Below are positions 17,573-26,295 of a DNA stretch of 53,598 nucleotides, one piece after another. Numbering within the stretch: position 1 is the first letter of the stretch; the number at the start of each line of letters is the position of its first letter. This DNA comes from Pirellulales bacterium (GTDB lineage: Bacteria; Planctomycetota; Planctomycetia; Pirellulales; DATAWG01): NCBI GenBank assembly GCA_036267355.1, contig DATAWG010000104.1, forward strand, positions 1 through 53,598. Direction: 5' to 3'. A program made the translations under genes and the position numbers. Below the pieces are notes generated by a model. It saw only the letters and a list, made by a program, of their open reading frames with translations. It did no database searches and was not told the DNA's origin.

Positions 17573-18916
17573 TTAGCTCAACAGCCGGCGCAGAACGGCC
17601 AGCACTTCCGCCGCTGCGGGGTCGAGCCGCACGGATTCGGACGTCGCCGTGGCGAGGTTTTTCACCTGCACCGTGCCGGCTTGCAGTTCGTTTTGGCCGG
17701 CAACCAAGGCGACGCGGAATCCGCGGCGGTCGGCATACTTCAATTGCTGGCCGAGCTTTTTGGGCTCGGGATAGACCTCGACACCGAAACCACCGCGGCG
17801 GATTTGCGCCGCGAGCCGAAGATAATCGTGGAGCCGGGCCGCGTCGAAATAGGGGATGAACACTTCCGCCGGCGTCACGACTTTCGGCAGCAAGCCCAAT
17901 TCTTCCATGCCGGCCAACAGGCGGTCCAAGCCAAGGCTGGCGCCGATGCCGGGCAGCTTTTGGTTCGTATAGAGTTCGGCCAAGTTGTCGTAGCGGCCGC
18001 CGGAGCAAATGCTGCCCAAGCTGGGAAGCTGGCCCAAAAAAGTTTCGAAAATCGTGCCGGTGTAATAATCCAAACCGCGAGCGATGGCCACGTCGAGTTG
18101 CAATCGGCTTTCGGGCACTCCCGCGGCCTTCACTGCCGCGAGCAACTCGGCCAACCGTGCGACGCCCGTCTCGCCCCGTTCGCTGCCTGCCACGAGCGGC
18201 CCAAGCTGTTTCAGAATCGCATCGTTGTCTCCGCCGCTGGTATCCTGGGCCGAAAGCTCGGCAAGCCGCAGCACGTCGCGCGATTGTTCGGTCGTCGTGC
18301 CGGCCGTTTCGTGCATCTCGGCCGCGACGCCTTCGGGCCCGATCTTGTGCAGCTTGTCGAGCGCCCGCAACACGGCTACCGATCGATCGGCCAGGCCGAG
18401 CCGTTCCAGCAGCCCGTTGAGCACCATGCGATTATTGATATGGATCTTGAAATCGGTGAAACCGATGGCCAGCAGCAAGTCGTGGATCACCAGGGCAGTT
18501 TCGATATCGGCGGCGGGCGAGAGGGTGCCGATCGTGTCGAAATCGCATTGCATGAATTCGCGGTAGCGGCCGCGCTGCGTGTTCTCGCCGCGCCAGACCG
18601 TGGCGATGTGATACCGTTTGAAGGGCAGGCCGAGCTCGTTCAAATGCTGGGCAACGAACCGGGCCAGCGGCACCGTGAGATCGAACCGCATCGCCACGGG
18701 CCGCCCGCCGGGGTCGGGAAAGCGGTACATCTGCTTATCCGTCTCGCCGCCACCCTTGCCGATCAGGATTTCTTCGTATTCCAGCGCCGGCGTGTCGATC
18801 GGGCTGAAGCCGTAAGAGCGATAAACGCGGCGGGCCGTTTCGATCAACCGCTCGCGCGGAATCATCGCCTCGGGCAGATAGTCGCGAAATCCCTTGAGCG
18901 TGCGCGGTTCAATCAT
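17573..18916 (-). CDS. hisS: Histidyl-tRNA synthetase
   Basis: A 447-aa class II aminoacyl-tRNA synthetase that charges tRNA-His. Recognisable motifs are KGFRDYLPEAMIPRERLI at the N-terminus, motif 2 around RFDLTVPLARFVA and RGRYREFMQCDFDTIG, and the histidine-binding signatures ARGLDYYTGTIFE and SICSGGRYDNL, followed by the anticodon-binding domain (GFGVEVYPEPKKLGQQLKYA). Length and start (ATG 18916) are normal. The gene lies between a YkgJ-like gene upstream (78-bp gap filled by AGGGT repeats) and addB downstream, all on the minus strand, so one transcript is possible but unproven. Confidence 0.97.
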   Translation of the reverse strand: MIEPRTLKGFRDYLPEAMIPRERLIETARRVYRSYGFSPIDTPALEYEEILIGKGGGETDKQMYRFPDPGGRPVAMRFDLTVPLARFVAQHLNELGLPFKRYHIATVWRGENTQRGRYREFMQCDFDTIGTLSPAADIETALVIHDLLLAIGFTDFKIHINNRMVLNGLLERLGLADRSVAVLRALDKLHKIGPEGVAAEMHETAGTTTEQSRDVLRLAELSAQDTSGGDNDAILKQLGPLVAGSERGETGVARLAELLAAVKAAGVPESRLQLDVAIARGLDYYTGTIFETFLGQLPSLGSICSGGRYDNLAELYTNQKLPGIGASLGLDRLLAGMEELGLLPKVVTPAEVFIPYFDAARLHDYLRLAAQIRRGGFGVEVYPEPKKLGQQLKYADRRGFRVALVAGQNELQAGTVQVKNLATATSESVRLDPAAAEVLAVLRRLLS

Positions 18917-18994
18917 GGCAATAGGGTGAGGGAATAGGGTTAGGGGTTAGGGAGAAGAAATGCATTTCCTAACCCTAATCGCTAACGGCTAACC
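18917..18994. repeat. AGGGTGAGGG/TTAGGG repeats abutting the hisS start
   Basis: The 78 bp between the YkgJ-like stop and the hisS start is largely built of AATAGGGTGAGGGAATAGGG-like and GGTTAGGGGTTAGGG-like units, with CTAACCCTAAT units in inverse orientation at the far side. A closely similar GATAGGGTGAGGGGATAGGG run abuts the histidine kinase start at 38621-38651. Confidence 0.7.
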
Positions 18995-19438
18995 CTAATT
19001 GAGCACCGGTAGCAGCGGCGGCTTGGGGCTGCGAACGTGTTGGCCGTGCGTCGGCGCCAGCACGGCCTCCATATATTCGGCCACCTGTTCGGGTGTTTCG
19101 AAATAATGGTCGTACACCCAATCGTCTTCGTATTCGCAATCCTTCGTCGAATAGTCGCGGCAGACCTGCGGGCGGGTTTCGTAAATTCCGCAGCGATTGT
19201 CGGGCTGCAAATGCTTGCAGGTCGTGTGCACCAAGAGATACCACGTGCCGTCTTCGGTGAACACGGTGGCATGCTCGTGCAGCAAATACCAGCGGATGAA
19301 TTCGAATTCTTCGTAAGTCTCCGGCGTTTCAAACGGTAGCGCGAAATAGCGGCAGCACTTCGCCGTGCAATACGAACAAAGCACTTCGCCGGCAGGAATC
19401 GCCTCGCGGCGCGGTTTCGCGCGGGTAGCCGTTGCCAT
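18995..19438 (-). CDS. YkgJ-family cysteine-cluster protein
   Basis: A 147-aa protein with the cysteine pattern of the YkgJ/CxxCxxCC family: CSYCTAKCC near residue 21, then CKHL, RCGIYETRPQVCRDYS and DCEYE. This pattern is thought to bind a metal or iron-sulfur cluster; the biological role is unknown. ATG 19438 gives a protein that starts just before the conserved region. A longer reading to 19498 adds only hydrophobic, unconserved sequence. It precedes hisS on the same strand. Confidence 0.8.
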   Translation of the reverse strand: MATATRAKPRREAIPAGEVLCSYCTAKCCRYFALPFETPETYEEFEFIRWYLLHEHATVFTEDGTWYLLVHTTCKHLQPDNRCGIYETRPQVCRDYSTKDCEYEDDWVYDHYFETPEQVAEYMEAVLAPTHGQHVRSPKPPLLPVLN

Positions 19439-19876
19439 GAAGGTGAACCAAAGGAGAGAAGCGGTTGCGGTAAATCCAGCAGCGGACCAACTTAGCAAAC
19501 CGCCCGTGGGCTGACAACTCGCGGCGAGATGCCGCCCGACACGGCCGCCGCAAACAACGCGACGGGGTTATCAGGATTCCGATCAGGCACGAGCGATATT
19601 TCGTATCAATATCCTACCAGCGCGTCGGGGCCGACTTTTAAGCCGGCGACGCATTCGAACAGATTTGCCTTTCGCCGCCGGTTCTGATATAAACGCTCTT
19701 TGATCGGTCGATCGCTTGATTGGCCGATCACCTGAGTTTTGCCCACCTTTTGCCGCGTTTCGTCCTGCCTGCGGTTGAGAATTGTCGACAAGCGCTTGAT
19801 GCCCTGGGGGATTGCGGTGCAGCGAGTTCGCTTCGGAATGGGTTGATCGTGCGCTGAACGATCGGGGAATTTCGCA

Positions 19877-22162
19877 ATGATGCGATTGCCGCTCATTAGG
19901 TTCGCTTTCGCTGCCGGCCTCGCCATCGTTGTTTGCCCGTCAGCGCTTCAAGCCGGACAACCGACGAGTGGCGGCAAAAGCGGCACCGCATCACAGAAGA
20001 CCGAGGCGGTATCTCCCGTATCAACGAAGCCGCCGTCGTTCGTCGAAGATGTCGTTCCACTCTTTACTCGCCTCGGCTGCAACGCCGGCTCATGCCATGG
20101 CAAAGCCGACGGCCGCAATGGGTTTCGACTTTCGCTCCGCGGCTATGCCCCCGAATGGGATATCGATCGGCTGACTCGTGAATCGCGCGGCCGGCGGATC
20201 GATCTGGCTTTGCCGGAAAATAGCTTGCTGCTGCGCAAGCCGACCGGCGCCGTTCCGCACGGCGGCGGGACGCTGATCGAGATCGCCAGCCCTGAATACA
20301 ACCTGCTGTTGAATTGGATTCGGGCCGGGGCGCCGGGGCCGCTGGCCGACGAGCCGCATCCGCAGCGGATCGAACTTTCGCCCGGCGACACCACGCTGCA
20401 CACCGGCCAAGCGCTGCAGCTTGCGGTGCGGGTTCAATATTCTGATGGCCATTGGCGCGATGTCACCTGGCTGACAAGATTTGCCACGAACGATGCCGGA
20501 GTGATGGACGTTTCGCCGAATGGCAAAGTTCGGGCAGTGCGCGAAGGGGAGACGGCTGTCCGGGCCGAGTTCCGGGGTCAAACGGCGCTTTCGATTTTCA
20601 CGGTGCCATTCCATCGCGCGATCGATCCAAGCCGCTTTGCCGCGGCGAATAATTTCATCGATGAAAAGGTGGTCGCCAAGCTGGCGGCATTGCACATTCC
20701 GCCGTCCGAGTTGTGCAGCGACGAAGCATTCTTGCGCCGCGCGAGTCTCGATACGATCGGCACCTTGCCAACGGTCGAAGAGGTGCGCGCATTCGCGGCC
20801 GACAAGAGCCCCGACAAACGCTCTCAGCGAATCGACCGGTTGCTCGAGCGGCCCGAGTTCGTCGATTATTGGGCCTTGCAGTTGGCCGATCTGCTGCAGA
20901 ATCGCAAGGAGCGCGATCACGACGTTCGCGGGGCGAAGGGCGTCCGGGCGATGCACGAATGGCTTCGCGAGCAGGTCAAGGCCAATCGGCCGTGGGATGA
21001 ACTGGTGCGCGATCTGTTGACCGCTTCCGGCTCGGCGGCCGATCGGCCGGAGATCGGCTATTTTCTCGTGAACGTCGGCGAGGAGCGCGAGGCCGACAAA
21101 TCGCAAATCGTCGCCTCGGTGTCTCAGGCATTCCTGGGCACGCGGATCGGTTGCGCGAAGTGTCATAATCATCCGCTCGAACGCTACACGCAAGACGATT
21201 ATTATCATTTCGCCGCGTTTTTCTGTGCCGTGAAGCTCGATCGTGGGACAGAAATTCGCAAGAGCGCTTCGACGCTGTCGATGGAAAAAGTGCCGCCGGG
21301 CCGAAAGCTCGGCACGACGCAACCTCGGACCGGCCAGTTCCTTGCGCCGCGGCCCTTCGACCGCGAGCAGTGCACGATCGCCGCGGGCGAAGACCCGCGT
21401 GTCAAGCTCGCCGCCTGGATCACCGATCCCAAGAATGAGCTGTTTAGCGGGGCAATGGTGAATCGGCTTTGGAGCCATTTTCTCGGTACGGGCCTCGTCG
21501 AACCGGTCGACGATTTGCGGAGCACCAACCCGCCCTCGGATCCCGCTCTGTGGGCCGCGTTGAATCGCGAGTTCGTCGAACATCATTTCGACCTGAAACA
21601 CATGATGCGACTGATCCTCAATTCGCGCACGTATCAACGAAGTTCAGCGACGGTCGAAGGCAATGAAGCCGACACGCGATTCTATTCACACTACTTGGCC
21701 CGGCGGCTCGGGGCCGAGGTTCTTGCCGATGCGGTTTGCCAGGCGAGCGGAGTGCCGGAACCCTATCCGGGCTATCCGGTCGGCGTGCGAGCAATCGAGC
21801 TGCCGGATCCCAGCGTGGAGTCGTATTTTTTGACGCAATTCGGCCGGCCGCTGCGGGTGACGCCGTGTCCGTGCGAGCGCAGCAGCGAAGTGACCATCAC
21901 GCAGTTGCTCGAGCTGCAAAATGGCGACGGACTGCGCGACAAAATCAACAGCGGCGACGGCCGGCTGGCCAGCTTGCTGAAGAACGAACAAGACGATGGC
22001 CGAATCACCACCGAGCTTTTTCAAAGCACGCTCTCTCGCGAACCGACCGACGCCGAGCGATCGGCCGTGCGAGCGGCGCTTGCCGGCGGCCCGCGCGACG
22101 AAGTGTTTCACGATTTGCAATGGGCGCTGCTGAATTCGAAGGAATTCGTGTTTAACCATTAG
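19877..22162 (+). CDS. Secreted PSCyt/DUF1549-DUF1553 protein with Ig-like domain
   Basis: A 761-aa protein with a signal peptide (MMRLPLIRFAFAAGLAIVV, cleavage near residue 27). An N-terminal planctomycete cytochrome-like region contains LGCNAGSCHG (about residue 70). A bacterial Ig-like (Big_2) domain follows, about 160-250 (VTWLTRFATNDAGVMDVSPN then GEAV-type ending). Then come DUF1549, with a CAKCH heme-type motif (about residue 425), and DUF1553. Such proteins are abundant in planctomycetes and always paired with DUF1501 proteins; a role in handling extracellular substrates or electrons is proposed but not established. ATG 19877 is preceded by GGGGA. The DUF1501 gene follows across a hairpin. 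Confidence 0.9.
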   Translation: MMRLPLIRFAFAAGLAIVVCPSALQAGQPTSGGKSGTASQKTEAVSPVSTKPPSFVEDVVPLFTRLGCNAGSCHGKADGRNGFRLSLRGYAPEWDIDRLTRESRGRRIDLALPENSLLLRKPTGAVPHGGGTLIEIASPEYNLLLNWIRAGAPGPLADEPHPQRIELSPGDTTLHTGQALQLAVRVQYSDGHWRDVTWLTRFATNDAGVMDVSPNGKVRAVREGETAVRAEFRGQTALSIFTVPFHRAIDPSRFAAANNFIDEKVVAKLAALHIPPSELCSDEAFLRRASLDTIGTLPTVEEVRAFAADKSPDKRSQRIDRLLERPEFVDYWALQLADLLQNRKERDHDVRGAKGVRAMHEWLREQVKANRPWDELVRDLLTASGSAADRPEIGYFLVNVGEEREADKSQIVASVSQAFLGTRIGCAKCHNHPLERYTQDDYYHFAAFFCAVKLDRGTEIRKSASTLSMEKVPPGRKLGTTQPRTGQFLAPRPFDREQCTIAAGEDPRVKLAAWITDPKNELFSGAMVNRLWSHFLGTGLVEPVDDLRSTNPPSDPALWAALNREFVEHHFDLKHMMRLILNSRTYQRSSATVEGNEADTRFYSHYLARRLGAEVLADAVCQASGVPEPYPGYPVGVRAIELPDPSVESYFLTQFGRPLRVTPCPCERSSEVTITQLLELQNGDGLRDKINSGDGRLASLLKNEQDDGRITTELFQSTLSREPTDAERSAVRAALAGGPRDEVFHDLQWALLNSKEFVFNH

Positions 22163-22183
22163 AACGGTTTTGGCGGGAACGTT

Positions 22184-22246
22184 CCGGCGGCTAGCGCCTT
22201 GCCGCTCACATGCGAACAACGTTAGCGGCAAGGCGCGAGCCGCCGG
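22184..22246. repeat. 23-bp-arm hairpin between DUF1549 and DUF1501 genes
   Basis: Left arm 22184-22206 and right arm 22224-22246 are inverted copies over 23 bp with one mismatch and a 17-nt loop; the core is GCGCCTTGCCGCT. There is no T run after it, so it is more likely a REP-like hairpin or processing/stability element than a simple terminator. It could set different expression of the two flanking genes. Confidence 0.7.
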
Positions 22247-22331
22247 TGTTTTAGGTACCGCATGCGACGCGCGGAACGGCAAGCGACATGCCGCCCGACT
22301 GTATAGGTCCAGATTTTACGGGAGTACAGCC

Positions 22332-23663
22332 ATGTTCGACGTTGCTTTGAATCCACGCGTTTATCGGCGTTGCGATGGGTTGGGACGTCGGGACTTTTTG
22401 CGCGTCGGCGGCCTGAGCGTGCTCGGATTGTCGCTTTCGCAATTGTTGAAGAGCGAGGCGTCGGCCGCGGCAATTCATTCCTCCGCGGCAAAAGCGCGGT
22501 CGGTGATCCTGGTGTTCCTCGGCGGCGGCATTTCGCACCACGATAGTTTCGATATGAAACCGGATGCACCGGCCGAAGTTCGCGGCCAGTTTCGCCCCAG
22601 CGCCACGAATGTGCCCGGCACGATGATCTGCGAACACCTGCCGCGCATGGCGCGGATCATGGATCGCGTTGCCCTGGTGCGGAGCGGAGCGCATCAGAAC
22701 AATAATCATGAGATCGCGACGAACTGGGTGCTCTCGGGACGGTTCGGCTCCGGATTCGGCGATTTCCCGGCGATGGGCGCCGTGGTGTCGCACGAAAAAG
22801 GATTCACTGGCGTGCTGCCGCCGTATGTCGCGGTGCCGCAAAATCCGTCCTTCAGTTGGGAACTCGGAAAGAGCGCCTTCCTCGGCGGGCGATACGAATC
22901 GTTCAAAACCGGCGATCCGAATGCCGCGAATTTCCGCGTTCGCGACATCAGCCCCGGCGAACCGATCTCGGCCCGGCGGCTCGAGCGGCGCCAATCGCTG
23001 CTGGCCGCGGTCGACGGCCTGGCCCGGCAAGTTCACGGCAGCGATCAAATCGCCACCTACGACGAGTTCCGCGGCCGGGCCGCATCAATGATCCTCTCGC
23101 CCGAGACGCAGCGAGCCTTCGGCATCGACGACGAGCGACCGGAATTGCGCGATCGCTACGGCCGCACCACGTTCGGGCAGAGTTGCCTGTTGGCTCGCCG
23201 CCTGATCGAGCACGACGTGCGCTTTGTGACGATCAACGCCGCGGGTTGGGACCATCATGCCAAGATTTTCCAACACTTGGAGAAGAAGCTCCCCGAATTC
23301 GACCAGGGCCTGTCCGCGCTGATTGAAGACATGACGTCCCGCGGGCTGCTCGACCAGACGCTCGTGGTCGTGTTCGGCGAATTCGGCCGGACGCCGAAGA
23401 TCAACAAAGACGTCGGCCGCGACCATTGGGAGCAGGCCGCATCGCTGTTGTTCGCCGGCGCCGGCGTGCAGGGAGGCAAGGTGATCGGGGCAACCGACAA
23501 GCAAGGAGCGCAGGTAACCACGAAGCCGACCGGGCCGGCCGATGTCGCGGCAACGATCTACGGTCTGCTGGGAATCGATCCCCAAAAGATGCTCACCGAG
23601 CCCGACGGCCGGCAGACGCCGATTCTCGACAAAGGCGAATTCATCGGCGAATTGTTCGGGTAG
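22332..23663 (+). CDS. Tat-exported DUF1501 protein
   Basis: A 443-aa protein of the alkaline-phosphatase-like DUF1501 family, the standard partner of DUF1549/DUF1553 proteins. The N-terminus has a twin-arginine signal, LGRRDFLRVGGLSVLGLSLS (arginines 19-20), predicting folded export. Family features include VILVFLGGGISHHDSFDMKP, CEHLPRMARIMDRVALVRS and VVVFGEFGRTPKI with a late DHWEQA. ATG 22332 has GGGAG upstream. A longer frame from 22170 translates the hairpin repeat and is rejected. The PPC-domain gene begins 4 nt after its stop. Confidence 0.92.
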   Translation: MFDVALNPRVYRRCDGLGRRDFLRVGGLSVLGLSLSQLLKSEASAAAIHSSAAKARSVILVFLGGGISHHDSFDMKPDAPAEVRGQFRPSATNVPGTMICEHLPRMARIMDRVALVRSGAHQNNNHEIATNWVLSGRFGSGFGDFPAMGAVVSHEKGFTGVLPPYVAVPQNPSFSWELGKSAFLGGRYESFKTGDPNAANFRVRDISPGEPISARRLERRQSLLAAVDGLARQVHGSDQIATYDEFRGRAASMILSPETQRAFGIDDERPELRDRYGRTTFGQSCLLARRLIEHDVRFVTINAAGWDHHAKIFQHLEKKLPEFDQGLSALIEDMTSRGLLDQTLVVVFGEFGRTPKINKDVGRDHWEQAASLLFAGAGVQGGKVIGATDKQGAQVTTKPTGPADVAATIYGLLGIDPQKMLTEPDGRQTPILDKGEFIGELFG

Positions 23664-23667
23664 AAGC

Positions 23668-24489
23668 GTGGCACCTACAGCGCGAAATCCGAGCATTTTT
23701 CGACCCGTTCTCAAGGCGGCGTTGCTGTCGGCGCTTGTTGTCCACTCGGCGGTTCCGATTCCAGTGCGGGCCGACGACAAGAAACCGGCCGGCAAGACTT
23801 CGCCGCATGTGATCATGACTGTGCCGCTCGGGCTAGCAGCCGGCACAACGACAAAAATCACCCTCCGCGGGCGGATGCTCGATCAGGCCAGCGCGGTTCA
23901 ACTGCAAGGCAATTCGGGCGGCGGAAAAATCTCGGTCAAGCTGCTGTCGAAGGGCAAGGTCGCCTTGCCCGACAAATTCGACGCCGCCAGCGCCGGCGAT
24001 ACGCAGGTTGAAATTGAAGTGACCGCGGCGGCGGACGCAGCTGCCGGCGAAGCGAATATTATCGTGACGACGCCGACCGGCGCGACTCCGCCGCATCCGC
24101 TATTGATCGCCGCCAAGGGAACGCTTGTCGCCGACAAAAAGGCCGGCGGCTTTCGCGATGCGCAGCCACTGGCCGCCGGGCAATGTGTTGCCGGAACGAT
24201 CGAGCATGCCCGTCAGGTACACGTCTACCGCATCGACGGCAAGGCAGGCGAAACAATCGTGGCCGACGTGCTTGCGGCGCGGCGCGGATCGCTGCTCGAT
24301 TCGTTGCTCACGCTGTACGACGCCGAAGGCCATATCGTCGCCACCAACGACGATTTTGCGGGAAGCCCCGATTCGCGTCTCAAGCTGTCGCTTCCGGCGG
24401 GAGGGCCATATTACCTGAGCCTTGTCGACGCCTACGATTCCGGCAGCACAGCTCATGTCTTTTGGCTGAGCCTGAAAAGGAAGGACTAG
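23668..24489 (+). CDS. Secreted PPC-domain protein
   Basis: A 273-aa protein. GTG 23668, 4 nt after the DUF1501 stop, gives a signal peptide (PVLKAALLSALVVHSAVPIP, cleavage after RA near residue 37). Residues of about 45-150 look like a beta-sandwich (IPT/DUF-like). The C-terminus is a bacterial pre-peptidase C-terminal domain (GTIEHARQVHVYRIDGKAG, LLTLYDAEGHIVATNDDF, GPYYLSLVDAYDSGS). PPC domains in this setting are probably carbohydrate- or protein-binding modules. The tight spacing implies co-translation with the DUF1501 gene. The longer in-frame ATG at 23542 lies inside the DUF1501 gene. Confidence 0.85.
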   Translation: MAPTARNPSIFRPVLKAALLSALVVHSAVPIPVRADDKKPAGKTSPHVIMTVPLGLAAGTTTKITLRGRMLDQASAVQLQGNSGGGKISVKLLSKGKVALPDKFDAASAGDTQVEIEVTAAADAAAGEANIIVTTPTGATPPHPLLIAAKGTLVADKKAGGFRDAQPLAAGQCVAGTIEHARQVHVYRIDGKAGETIVADVLAARRGSLLDSLLTLYDAEGHIVATNDDFAGSPDSRLKLSLPAGGPYYLSLVDAYDSGSTAHVFWLSLKRKD

Positions 24490-24624
24490 GCGGGGCGGTG
24501 TGGCCTCGCGCATAAAAATGCGGCGCGCAAGCGGGGCCAGAGTTCCGACCTCGCGCACGCGCCGCGCAATTCCCGCCATTTGCGACCGGGGGCAATTCGC
24601 CCATCGGATCGCTGTCTGTCTGTC

Positions 24625-25890
24625 TTACTTCGATCCACCGAAGGTGTGGATGGCGCCGCCGTACCCGCCCAATCCCGCCGCGGGCGATGCTCCACCGATT
24701 TCGGCTCTCGATGCGTCCTTGGCAGAAAACGTCAAAGTGTGGTCGGTCGAAAGCGTCGTGATGGCGATGTCGCCATTTTTGTCGGATTTTTCGGGCCGGC
24801 CCGACATCGCTTCCGTTAGAAATTTGCGTGCATCATCGACGCTGGCGGTCTTCTCGGTTTTCTTTGCCGGTTTCGACTTCGAAGTTTGATGAGTTTCCCC
24901 CTCGGCCGCCGTGGCGGCGTCGAGCGCGTAGCTTTTGAGCAGCTTGGGCCAGAGTTGGCGGAATAGCGGCGTCGATTCGAAGATGTCGAGCGTGTCCATC
25001 TTACCGTTGATTGCAACGGCGACGCCGACGATGTTCGCCGAATCTGCAACTTGCTTGTCGAGCGATTTGAAATACGGCTCGAGCCGTTCGACCGACTTGC
25101 GATCGAGGTAGTTGCCCGCGAAATCGCCCGACTCGCTTTCGACCCGATTCTTCATATTCGACTCGGCCACCTTGTCCCAAACCTTGCCCTGGTTCTTATC
25201 GGCCTGCACGGCCAGCCGCGCCGCCTTCGACACATTCCCCACCGATCCGATAAACTGGCTTTGGTCAACCTTGAGTTCGACGGTCCCGGCGCCTTGAGCC
25301 ACCGGCGAGAATGAATTCGTCGCGCTTATGGTGGCATCCGCGTTCGCCGCCACGATGCCGCGAAGCTCGGCTGCACCTCGGCCAACCCAGCGGCCGTGCT
25401 CGACGCAAAACACGGCGATCGTCACCGGCTTGTCGCCCGGCGGGATGACGTATTCCTGGGCGATCGTGCGGTCCTGCTGGCCGCCGACGATGATCTCGCC
25501 GGGCATCAGATATAGCGGTTTTTTGGAATGGTTTACCAGTGCCAGATGGTTCACGTCGGCCCCGCGAGATCCCTGGCCGCCGAACGGATCAGCTCCCGCA
25601 GCATTTGCAACGGCCGCGCCCTGGGCGTCGATTTCCATCACCTTGACCGTGCCGGCCTTGAGGCCTTCGTCGAGCGTGGTGAAGCGGTTTTCGGTTCTTG
25701 GTGTTCGCGATGCGAGAGGGAAGATTGTCAGGTTCGCATAGTGGATCGGCTCGCCGACGGTCAGATCGCCGGTCGCGGGTGCAGCCGGCTTTGCGGCGTC
25801 TGCTCCCGCCGCACGATTCAACAGCGTTTCGATGAAAGCGAAAATCCCGAGGCTCGCCAACAGGCCCGCATAACATAAGTAGCGTCGCAT
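24625..25890 (-). CDS. Secreted ARPP-1 (DUF6569) domain protein
   Basis: A 421-aa protein with a signal peptide (CYAGLLASLGIFAFIETLL, mature start near residue 31). The body matches the ARPP-1/DUF6569 domain: ANLTIFPLAS, LDEGLKAGTVKVMEI, LVNHSKKPLYLMPGEIIVGG, QQDRTIAQEYVIPPG and IAVFCVEHGRW. The domain's function is unknown. The C-terminus is low complexity (Lys-rich then Gly-rich). ATG 25890 has a strong ribosome site (GAGGAGG). It converges with the PPC gene and its upstream 405 bp carries no gene. Confidence 0.82.
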   Translation of the reverse strand: MRRYLCYAGLLASLGIFAFIETLLNRAAGADAAKPAAPATGDLTVGEPIHYANLTIFPLASRTPRTENRFTTLDEGLKAGTVKVMEIDAQGAAVANAAGADPFGGQGSRGADVNHLALVNHSKKPLYLMPGEIIVGGQQDRTIAQEYVIPPGDKPVTIAVFCVEHGRWVGRGAAELRGIVAANADATISATNSFSPVAQGAGTVELKVDQSQFIGSVGNVSKAARLAVQADKNQGKVWDKVAESNMKNRVESESGDFAGNYLDRKSVERLEPYFKSLDKQVADSANIVGVAVAINGKMDTLDIFESTPLFRQLWPKLLKSYALDAATAAEGETHQTSKSKPAKKTEKTASVDDARKFLTEAMSGRPEKSDKNGDIAITTLSTDHTLTFSAKDASRAEIGGASPAAGLGGYGGAIHTFGGSK

Positions 25891-26295
25891 ACCGCACCTC
25901 CTCTGTTTTGTGCAGCGCGCAGCGGAAGGGCTGCTGAAACGACGAACGAATCGCGGCCGCCGACTCGATGCTCCGCTGCAAGCGTGGCAGCCACGAATCG
26001 CAAACGCGCCAAATTGGGCGATCGCGCGAGGTCGGCGAGCACTATCTCGCCGCGAATTCGGCGATCAGAATTGCCCGGCCGGAACCGGCCGAGTTTTCGA
26101 CAAGCGGGCAGCCGGTTCTCCGTTCCTAGCGGGCGCCGGCTCCCTTCGCCATCAAGCTACCACAGCCCTCGCCGGGATAGCAAGTCTTTTGCAGACGGAT
26201 CTGCCGCAATGCCGCGATGTGGCCGCACGACAGAGGTGGACCGCAAGAATGCCACGCAACGATCGCTGGATACATTTTGCCGCGGGCCGATAATC
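25891..26295. other. Gene-free interval between ftsK and the ARPP-1 gene
   Basis: No gene is recognised. The only structure noted is a palindrome CGGCCGGAACCGGCCG at 26076-26091 followed by AGTTTTC. Because the left gene points away and ftsK reads toward it, the interval should hold the ARPP-1 gene promoter and the ftsK transcript end. Confidence 0.5.

Noticed and set aside
17501-18937. 478-aa open frame on the plus strand
   Set aside because: Antisense to hisS with no family features.
19606-19926. 106-aa Arg/Lys-rich frame between YkgJ-like and DUF1549 genes
   Set aside because: No family resemblance and it overlaps the start of the DUF1549 gene on the other strand. The 19499-19876 interval otherwise shows nothing I can name.
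20090-21637. 515-aa open frame on the minus strand
   Set aside because: Complement of the DUF1549/DUF1553 gene, which has clear domains; the reverse frame has no recognisable domain.
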